This document shows, one piece after another, positions 31,595 to 39,181 of a stretch of 39,181 nt of DNA (position 1 is its first letter; each line of letters starts with the position of its first letter). The position numbers and the translations under genes are program-made. This stretch comes from Brachionus plicatilis (lineage: Eukaryota; Rotifera; Eurotatoria; Ploima; Brachionidae), in the NCBI GenBank assembly GCA_010279815.1, contig QEOQ01000544.1:1042273-1081453 (forward strand). The letters are read 5' to 3'. The notes below the pieces were generated by a model, which was given only the letters and a program-made list of their open reading frames with translations, was not told where the DNA came from and ran no database searches.

Positions 31595-34558
31595 CTAAAT
31601 AATTGACGCGTTGGTAAACTTGGTGTTGTTCGACGATTGAGGCGAAGAGGAATTTGAATTGGCGGTAGACGAGGCTGTCGACGACGACAATAACAAACTA
31701 GTCGAAGTATTTTGTGCATTTGGTATGCAGTGACTGTTTTGAATCTGGTGATAACCATGACTATTGCAAATATTACCATTATGGTTCAGCGTTCTGTACG
31801 GCCTTCCAATGGTAGACGGAATTTCGCAATAGACATGATCGCTTTGGTTGCTGGCCATTCCTAGTTTTTGACTATTTGCAGGAATTATCAGAGCAGCATT
31901 GTTGGGATTTTGGTAGCAATTGTACAGCTCATAAGACACATAGGCCTGTTCATTTGGCACACCATTGGGCGCTGTGCCGAAGTGAGAAAACGAGGCTGGA
32001 GAAGACGAGGCCAAGTCGGCGTTGTTCACGGCAGGCTTGAACCTCCACTCTCCCATCTTGTTCGGAGACATGGTCAGTGCACCATTGGCATTTTTTAGAC
32101 TAGACAAAGTGCTCGAAACAGTGCTCGAATCTCCAAGAGCATAGTGTCCCTGGTGAATTATAAATCTCTGGTTGGCAATGGTGTTTTGTCCGATCAAACA
32201 GCAGCATTTGTTGTCCGATTTGTGCACCAAGTCAAGCGGCTTTTTTTCAACAGTGCTTGACAGTACGCCGCCCTGGTATATGCCTCTTCTGGTCGCTTGG
32301 GACCCCAGGCTGTTCGCGCACAATGTGCCTGAGTACAAATTTTTTTTCAGCTTTTTTTCACTCAATCGACACTTGAGCACATAAAAATACAAAAATATTA
32401 TCAAAATAAGAATGAACACAACTAGTATGATGAGTATGGTTATCATTAGATTGGAACTTGTGTTCAAATAGTCATAAGTTTGGCTCTCCTCGCTCAAAGG
32501 TTGACCTTTGGCAAGAATTGTCTGCTGACTTGGCTCAGACTTTTTGATGGCGAACTCGTCGTCCAAAATTTGAGCATCACGACAATACTTGTCGTAGCCT
32601 TGTTGCCGTATTATGCTTATACAAATGGTGTACTTGGTGCCAAACGACAAATTGTCTAGTTTAAAAGATCGCTTTGATTTTTCGACCAGAAAATTTGACA
32701 GCTCTTGGCTTGAGTTGGGCTTCGAGTAGGTGAGCTTGAAGCCGCGTATGTCATCGCTTGTTTTTTGGTCTAGTGTCCAGTCCACCAGCACAGTGTTAGT
32801 CATTACTTTTAGGTTTATGCTGCGGATGCGGGCCATTTGAACTGGCTTAGAGACCGTTGGCTCGGCGCCGCTTGCACATCGGGACCGACTGCTGTTCAAA
32901 CAAGTGAATTGTTCGGCTTGCATGGCAGAAAATTTCCTCTTCTCTCCACTCTCCAATTCACACTGCCACTGAATGTAGTTGAACATGTCTTTGTCCAAAT
33001 TTTCTCTCGTCCACTGGTACAGCGATCGCAGACGGCAATCGCAGTACAGCGGATTTTGACTCAAAGAAACACTCTTTAAATTGTTTGATTTTAACAAATT
33101 GTTGTTAAATGTGCAAAGGTTGTTGTTGGACAAATCGAGCTCGTTTAGACTGTTCAATACGTGCTCGTCGTCGAGCACTACTTTGGCTATTTGATTGTTT
33201 TGAGCGTCCAAATTGGTCAATGTGGCGAACACATTTTTGAACATGTTCATGTCCAGTTGCTCAATGCGATTGTAGCCGAGCTTGACCCGTTCCAAATGCT
33301 CGAATTTGTTCAAACAAATTAGCTGGTTGGACTTCAGTTTGTTGTACTGGAGGCTGATGTTGACCAAAGTGGAGAGTATGCCGTCGAATGTCAATTCATT
33401 GAGCTTGTCGAATTCGTTCAGATTATTTTTGTCCATGACCAAATTGGTCAGACTGTTGAGTTTTTTGAACAGACCATCGGGCAAGTGTTTGATGCTGTTG
33501 CGCGCTAAATTAAGTCGTTGGAGGCGGGAGAGGCCGTGAAAGACAAATTGTGTGTCGCCATCGAACTGGATCGAATTGCCTTGCAGACTCAGCGACTCGA
33601 GCGCCGCCGATTTGGCGAACATGAAATTGTCCAGTTTGTTTATCAAGTTAAAGTCCAAATTTAGCTCGTTGAGAGCGGGCAAGTTTTGCACAAATTTTAA
33701 ATTGTAAGAATTTAATTCATTGTTTTGTAGAAGAAGTTCTTTGAGGGTTTTGTTAAAAGAGCTGAACGCTTTCGAGTCTATTTGGCGCAGTCCGTTGTAG
33801 GACATGTCAAGACGGATTAGCACGGACGAGATGCCGTGTCCGAACGAGGTGATGTCCAAAATTTTGATTACGTTCTGGGACAGGCTGAGCACTCTGAGTT
33901 GTTTGAACGAGAGAAGACTGAGAGATTCGGTGGGCACCGATTGGAGCAAGTTGCCGTCCAAGTACAGTTCTTTGAGGTTGTTTTTTAGGCCGTCAAAGGC
34001 GTCCGGGTCGATTTTTTCTATTGAGCAAAATTTTAGGCTCAGCAATTCGAGCCGATTGAGACGCCTGAGGATCGAAGAGCTTAGGCTTTTTACATGGAAT
34101 CCCTTGAGTTTGAGAGTGTTCAGGTTGCGTAGATTGGCTATTGGGTTTGGCAGGCCGATCATTGACGGCTCAATCTCGTACTCTTGGTAAGTGTTTAGAA
34201 TTGAATCGAGCCATAGCTCTTCTAGATTGTTCTCCAGTTTGCTGAATGTTTGTGGTTCGATTGTCTCGATTGGGTTGCCGTTTAGGAACACTTTTTTTAC
34301 TTTGATTCGCGAAAAACTGTTCGAATTGAGAGATTTTATTTTGTTGTCGGACAAAACTAGTTCGTCGTAGATGACATTGTTTTTGCTGAACATGGGCACT
34401 TCGCTCAGACCGCGACGTGCACAGTAAATGTAGTTTGTGTTATCTTCACGAATGCCCGATTGGCAGATTTGAGAAAATGACTGATGTCCAGCAAAAAATT
34501 GACATTTTGTCATACCCATTAAGGTCAAAAATACTAAAAATTTTGATATCGATTCCAT
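31595..34558 (-). CDS. LRR-fibronectin III single-pass membrane protein
   Basis: An intronless ORF of 987 residues for a type I cell-surface protein of the adhesion/axon-guidance kind. It has a signal peptide (about 1-19), an N-terminal cysteine cap (Cys32, Cys46), about 17 leucine-rich repeats of the LxxLxLxxNxL form (about 60-500), and an LRRCT cap with CDCRLRSLYQW (about 500-555). A fibronectin III domain follows (about 575-665), then a transmembrane helix rich in Ile/Leu/Val (about 704-730) with a basic stop-transfer. A cytoplasmic tail of about 255 residues contains VYCEIPS and a Ser/Thr/Asn-rich end. The C-terminus ASII fits a class I PDZ-binding motif. This order resembles LRFN, FLRT and ELFN-type proteins, but orthology cannot be set by eye. 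The coding sequence is clearly richer in GC than its flanks. It converges with the RNF213-like gene. A first ATG directly before the signal peptide supports the start. Confidence 0.93.
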   Translation of the reverse strand: MESISKFLVFLTLMGMTKCQFFAGHQSFSQICQSGIREDNTNYIYCARRGLSEVPMFSKNNVIYDELVLSDNKIKSLNSNSFSRIKVKKVFLNGNPIETIEPQTFSKLENNLEELWLDSILNTYQEYEIEPSMIGLPNPIANLRNLNTLKLKGFHVKSLSSSILRRLNRLELLSLKFCSIEKIDPDAFDGLKNNLKELYLDGNLLQSVPTESLSLLSFKQLRVLSLSQNVIKILDITSFGHGISSVLIRLDMSYNGLRQIDSKAFSSFNKTLKELLLQNNELNSYNLKFVQNLPALNELNLDFNLINKLDNFMFAKSAALESLSLQGNSIQFDGDTQFVFHGLSRLQRLNLARNSIKHLPDGLFKKLNSLTNLVMDKNNLNEFDKLNELTFDGILSTLVNISLQYNKLKSNQLICLNKFEHLERVKLGYNRIEQLDMNMFKNVFATLTNLDAQNNQIAKVVLDDEHVLNSLNELDLSNNNLCTFNNNLLKSNNLKSVSLSQNPLYCDCRLRSLYQWTRENLDKDMFNYIQWQCELESGEKRKFSAMQAEQFTCLNSSRSRCASGAEPTVSKPVQMARIRSINLKVMTNTVLVDWTLDQKTSDDIRGFKLTYSKPNSSQELSNFLVEKSKRSFKLDNLSFGTKYTICISIIRQQGYDKYCRDAQILDDEFAIKKSEPSQQTILAKGQPLSEESQTYDYLNTSSNLMITILIILVVFILILIIFLYFYVLKCRLSEKKLKKNLYSGTLCANSLGSQATRRGIYQGGVLSSTVEKKPLDLVHKSDNKCCCLIGQNTIANQRFIIHQGHYALGDSSTVSSTLSSLKNANGALTMSPNKMGEWRFKPAVNNADLASSSPASFSHFGTAPNGVPNEQAYVSYELYNCYQNPNNAALIIPANSQKLGMASNQSDHVYCEIPSTIGRPYRTLNHNGNICNSHGYHQIQNSHCIPNAQNTSTSLLLSSSTASSTANSNSSSPQSSNNTKFTNASII

Positions 34559-34691
34559 TATTTCCTGATTTATGTTTGTTTTATCAAAATTTTTTCATTC
34601 TATCTAAATATTAAAAAATGGTTAAAAAATTTGTATCCGTGTGTTTTCTTTATTTAAAGATGAATGAAAGAAATTTTTAAAAAAAATGTCC
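34559..34691 (-). promoter_or_regulatory. 5' flank of the LRR gene
   Basis: About 130 AT-rich bases separate the start codon from the palindromic minisatellite. The 5' UTR, and possibly the core promoter, must lie here or beyond, but no defined TATA or initiator element stands out. Confidence 0.3.
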
Positions 34692-35025
34692 TCTACATTG
34701 TAGGCTATACACTCTACATTGTAGGCTACACACTCTACATTGTAGGCTCTACACACTCTACATTGTAGGCTCTACACACTCTACATTGTAGGCTACACAA
34801 TTTTCATTGTAGGCTATACACTCTACACTGTAGGCTACACACTCTACATTGTAGGCTACACACTCTACATTGTAGGCTACACACTCTACATTGTAGGCTA
34901 CACACTCTACATTGTAGGCTCTTCACACTCTACATTGTAGGCTACACAATTTTCATTTTAGGCTACATAATCTACATTGTAAGCTACACAATTTTCATTG
35001 TAGGCTACACACTCTACATTGTATG
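34692..35025. repeat. Palindromic minisatellite, ~21-bp unit, 16 copies
   Basis: The main unit is CACTCTACATTGTAGGCTACA (21 bases split here as CACTCTACATT then GTAGGCTACA). It contains the palindrome CTACA-T-TGTAG. Some units are 23 bases (GGCTCTACA). A variant beginning CAATTTTCATT, which loses the palindrome's left half, appears three times. The array lies immediately upstream of the LRR gene. Mixed unit types suggest expansion by unequal exchange or slippage. Confidence 0.95.
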
Positions 35026-38000
35026 TTGTAGCTATGAAAATATATTTTAGCTCGATAGTATAATAGAGGATTTCCTTAAAAGCCAAAGTGTGATACAATA
35101 AATAATAATAAAGCTCTATTGTGCAAGAAAATAATTTTTTGCATATAAAATTAAGTTCGATTGAATTTTACGACTATTAATTAAATAAGATTTTATTTTT
35201 GCTTAAATAGAAAATAAGATCGCTCTCTTATCAGTTCTGAACTAAATTCGCTTGTCAGTTGCTGCTTATATTTCAATTCAAATAATAAAAAACTAATTTA
35301 TATTTATTTTCTAATTAATTTTAAAGTCGACTGAATTTGTGTGTGCATCTAATGGACAATTTAGTCGACCTTTTTAAAGCATGTGAATTCATCAAGAGCT
35401 CTTAAATGTTCGAAAAACTGAAAAAACGTGTATTCACAAACATCTAATTAAAACCGGAACTATCTAACGGAAACAATTTGCTGAAAACAGTTTATGCAAT
35501 CATAAACATTGCACTTGAAGTCCAAATATTTTACTAGCTGCTAAAATTTAGACCTAAACAATTTATTTGCGTTGTTAATACTTTTTTTCTTTTTTAGAAA
35601 TTTAATACCCCGTTTAAGATATACCGTTCAAAATAAATACTGTTTTTTGATAGACTCGCGTATGCTCTCTTTTCAATCAAAGTGACATATCAGCTTTAAC
35701 AATTCAACGTGTTAACAAAACTTTGGAGCGCTCAGTTAACATTTTTTTTCCACAAATTTGGCCTAACTTAAATTCTTTGTTCATTGACATTAAATTTTGA
35801 AATTTTCGGTGAATTAATTTTTATCATCATTGTAAAAACAAAGGGTTATTTGATCCATTTCAAATGATGCGATTAGAGAGAGGGAAAAAGAGAGAATAAA
35901 ATACAAATCCAGTTGTTGATACACACTGTCATTAATCGTGGTCGAATATAAATTTTTTTTTTTGTTTTTCATGTGACTTTTAATTAATTAATATAAATTT
36001 ATTCTGATTCTTAAACGAAAGAATTCGATTGATCCATCCATCAATCAATCAATCATATCGATCTAAATAATCAATAATAGAACAGTAAATATTGAATGTT
36101 CCGTTTTATATTCGTTTTTTTTATTTAATAAATAGAAAAAAATTCTTACGTGATATATTTACTTTGAAGGCAGATTTAAGTCGGAGTGTAACACGTTACA
36201 AAGCTGAGTACCATGCTACAGCGGATTAGAATAAAACTTTAAATCAAAACGGCTCCTATTTATAGATCTTTGAAAGTCTAAAATTGAATAATAGCCTTTA
36301 GTTGAAAATCTATAATAGAAACAAATTTAGGCTATTTTATTTTATTTTGGTGTTATCATCTTTGATCTGAACTATAAACATATTCGTTGATAACACAATA
36401 ATAAAATAAAATTTGCCTATCAGCTACTTGACTATTTAAAGTCTAATCGAACATCTCTAAGTCTATACTCAAACAAAGCCGATGCTAGCTTGTCCGTGTT
36501 TTGTTCTTACCTATTCGCTAATTTCTCTCGTTTGATGATCTAAAATCAATATCTGGCCTTAGCAATCTATTACATGCTCCAAAAGCGAGAAAAAATTAAT
36601 TAAATATGCACGCTTTATATCAAAGTGCTTAACATTTCAGTGACAACCTGATTGAACAAACTTTTGTTTATTTGTTACATAATATTGATTGATTGGAAAT
36701 TTTTTTCACTTGCCTGCTTTCGACATGCTACTTTTAGATTTTATCTACAATTGTAGAATTGTAGCTACTATTTGAGAGAAGAAAAAAAAATAAGAAAAGA
36801 GAGAGAGATTTTTAAATGCAACCATATGAGCTAGTGTGTGTATACTGGTGTTAGAAAATTAAGATGCTCAGATTCCCAGACTAACAAACTGTTGAATTAG
36901 CACTCGGACAAAATTGAATATTGTTAAAAAAATTTCCATCTCATTCGCATCGAAAACAACAAAAAGGCTATCTAAAAATTTTATCTAAATCGAAATATTT
37001 CTCTATCTCAAATAAACACATATTAATTCAATTAAGATTGCAAATTTTTCTAAACTAAGCCTATCTGTATTTGCATTTAACTTGGACTAAATTGAATAAA
37101 TTAATTTCGAATCCCCGAGAACTGCCTAGACATTCGAGCATTGCGAGTCCAAAAGACCAGAACTAATGTGAATCAAATGTGCTCTTGTTTACAATGAACG
37201 AAGACTACTCGAGAGCGAACATTGAAATGGAAATTAAATGTCTTAACATGAAATTGATTTGATTTGATCGTAACTTTGTTCTTGAAAAATTAATTCGATT
37301 GCGACTCAATGGTTTTATCTTTGAGAGCACTCCAAACTTAATCATTTATGTCCAGTATTTTGCTGTTGTTGCTATCGTAGCCTAAAGCTCATAAATCAAT
37401 CTCATTTTATCTGCTGCTACCTGAAATTTCTCATTCTAAATTTATTAGTGTAAAGAAGAAAAAATTAAATATTCATTTAGGCTTGTACAAACAACGTCAG
37501 TTTACCTATTTAATAAATTTCTATTGTTTATTTTTCAATTGTAGGAATTTAAATTCGAATTTAAAATTGGTGTTAATATCCAATAAAGTCGAGCATCCTG
37601 TGTTAGCAGTTTATTTCCTAATGGGCTAGCACGACTCTTTAGAGAAATTTAAATTTTCCTTAATTCAACGTAAACTTTACGTGTCACAAATATATTTTAA
37701 TTAATTCAAACTTAGCACTTGAAGATGAATATCCAATGAACCATGATCAACCTGTCTTGACACATATCATTTGAAACAAAAGTGAAAGCTTATTAGTGCA
37801 TTTGATTACTGGCCCTGCTTGAAAAAATAAAAATCACTTTTTTGTCTAATTAATTTATTTTATTTGATTCAAATTAGCCTCCGAGTGGAGAGAACAAAAA
37901 ATAATGATATTATTTTTTATCATAAAAAAAGACAAAATTAGACAAAAAATCATCTATTGATAAATCATTTTTTGGACCAGAAGAATTGATCTAATTTAGC

Positions 38001-38977
38001 TAAGTTTTATTAATTTATTTAGAAAATTTTAAAGTGTTGAATCTTACCAGAGAAAAGAGGAGATAAATGGTAATTGTTGGAAGTGTTTTAGCAAAAGTAT
38101 TCAAAAATTTGGGAAGATAGATGGTTGAACCTGATAGAACTGATTAAGGACATATTCGAAAATAATTATTTATTTGATTATCTGTGTTGAGCTAAAGCTG
38201 CTTCAGGTTAAGAAAAATTAAAAATCAAAAGATTAAAAATTTATTAAAATTTAAAGTAGAATTGTTCAATTTTTAGGGTGCCCAAAATATGACAATTAGG
38301 TTAAACATTTGTCTAACAAGATTGTTTTGATTAATTTTAATAATTTTAGTGTCCATTATTAAATTTTCAAGACCATATGAGAATTAAGAAAGGCAAAATT
38401 AATAAAAAAAAAACGAGCTCAGAAAACGTCAATTTGATTTAAAAAGATGCTAGTAATTACTATTTTTGAACCCGTTCTCTCTCTTCAACATCAAATTAAT
38501 ATTGAAATAATTAGACTCTCATTAAACACTGTTTAATAAAAGATAAAATTAATAAACAACTTAAATTTAAATCAGCACATCCTAATGGTTTTATTAAATA
38601 AAACTTATTTTGAATTATTTGTTTTTTAGATGTAATTTATGACAATGCCCAGAGCAACACAGCCCGCTTGCTGGAATAAAATTGATGATTCTTTTTTTGC
38701 TGAATTTCTGTTAAAAAATAAATTTTTTTATTCTGGAAAAAATGTGTTTATTTAAATTATTAGATTAAAATAATTCCTGAACACCAGATCTACTTGCAAA
38801 AATAATTGACAAAATTTGGCCGAAATATGAAAATATTTGTCAGCAAAACTTCTAATTACAAAAATTAAAATAATAACTAAAAGGCTTCTGGATTGTTCGA
38901 AATTCAGAGATTATATTAGGTTTTAAAAATTTGAAATTTTTTCAAGTCTAAATAAAAAGGTAAAGTCTAATTAAAGT
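35026..38977. other. Long non-coding upstream region
   Basis: Four kilobases with no ORF of protein-like composition. Contents I can name are short GA tracts, a (CAAT)n run near 36033-36054, a small GTCGACT inverted repeat near 35327-35370, and a strong hairpin at 36329-36417. It may hold upstream non-coding exons or enhancers of the LRR gene, but nothing in the sequence proves that. Confidence 0.6.
36329..36417. other. Long hairpin, ~30-bp stem
   Basis: Sequence from AGGCTATTTT at 36329 pairs with the segment ending AATTTGCCT at 36417. About 24 of 27 stem positions match, including the exact GTGTTATCA/TGATAACAC, around a loop of about 30 bases. The dimensions are those of a microRNA precursor, but the stem is mostly A/T. 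A tiny MITE is the other reading; no target duplication is obvious. Confidence 0.5.
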
Positions 38978-39178
38978 TTGTGCGAAATAATTTTAGCAAT
39001 TTTATTACTTCTTCTGTCAGAAAATTCTTTATTTGTAGTTTATTTATTATTAAAAGCAAACTATGCTATGATTTATAAGAATTATAAAAATTCAAATGTG
39101 TCTAATTTGCTTAACCAAGTAAATTTAGTAAATAAAAAGATTTCAATAACTTTGTTGTTGACTTGCGGAAGAAAATAA
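38978..39178 (+). CDS. Doubtful short ORF at the window edge (possible exon)
   Basis: An open frame after ATTAAAG, the weak acceptor form also used in the two plus-strand genes here, reads a leucine-rich hydrophobic stretch (AILLLLLSENSLFVVYLLLKANY) and ends TAA. A GT donor follows the codons for NLLNQ at about 39119. It could be a membrane-segment exon of a gene continuing beyond the window, or chance. No family is recognisable. Confidence 0.2.
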   Translation: MCEIILAILLLLLSENSLFVVYLLLKANYAMIYKNYKNSNVSNLLNQVNLVNKKISITLLLTCGRK

Positions 39179-39181
39179 ATT

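Noticed and set aside
31868..34190. Plus-strand ORFs opposite the LRR gene
   Set aside because: They arise from the antisense of leucine-rich codons and lack any recognisable domain.
34692..35025. CRISPR-like regularly spaced repeat
   Set aside because: The units are contiguous with no unique spacers and the setting is eukaryotic, so it is a minisatellite.

Overview
The window is animal nuclear DNA. It is extremely AT-rich, with three multi-domain metazoan genes, many 50-60 bp GT-AG introns and AATAAA poly(A) signals. The combination of short introns, low GC, a full RNF213-type giant E3 ligase and a class B hormone receptor fits a small-genome spiralian. A monogonont rotifer of the Brachionus kind is my best guess, from general impression and not proven by the sequence.

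Layout. 1-1760: AT-rich sequence without a supportable gene. 1794-7182 (+): a ten-exon class B1 (secretin-family) GPCR, which joins without a frame break into 680 codons; its nearest resemblance is to parathyroid-hormone-receptor-like proteins. Its 2.4-kb intron holds a (AAT)n-tailed, hairpin-forming fragment that looks like a retroelement 3' end. 8025-26492 (+): one very large gene for an RNF213/mysterin-like AAA+ E3 ubiquitin ligase, about 5,040 codons resolved plus an 849-base assembly gap. All hallmark parts are present: low-complexity N-terminus, CBM20 starch/glycogen-binding domain, long helical stalk, two complete AAA sites plus a degenerate P-loop, RING, RZ finger and C-terminal domain. 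An 8.6-kb uninterrupted exon carries the motor core. Its introns contain a 324-bp hairpin MITE with a perfect 8-bp target duplication and a decayed tRNA-like element.

26493-31594: gene-free, repeat-rich sequence between two convergent genes. It has a dispersed ~200-bp direct repeat at both sides of a block made of one inverted and 2.7 tandem copies of a 192-bp unit, followed by a ~360-bp degenerate tandem repeat. 31595-34558 (-): a single-exon LRR-LRRCT-fibronectin III-transmembrane protein of 987 residues with a possible PDZ-binding C-terminus. Directly upstream of it lies a 16-unit, ~21-bp palindromic minisatellite (34692-35025). 35026-39181: AT-rich upstream sequence with a strong ~90-nt hairpin and, at the edge, a doubtful short ORF that may be an exon of a further gene.

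The three genes do not form a pathway: a peptide-hormone receptor, an intracellular ubiquitin ligase linked in vertebrates to lipid droplets and antimicrobial defence, and a cell-surface adhesion/guidance-type protein. No wholly new system is evident. The items most worth following are the complete invertebrate RNF213 with an all-cysteine RING and in-frame micro-duplications, the MITE with its target duplication, the foldback 192-bp repeat that keeps codon periodicity, and the palindromic minisatellite.
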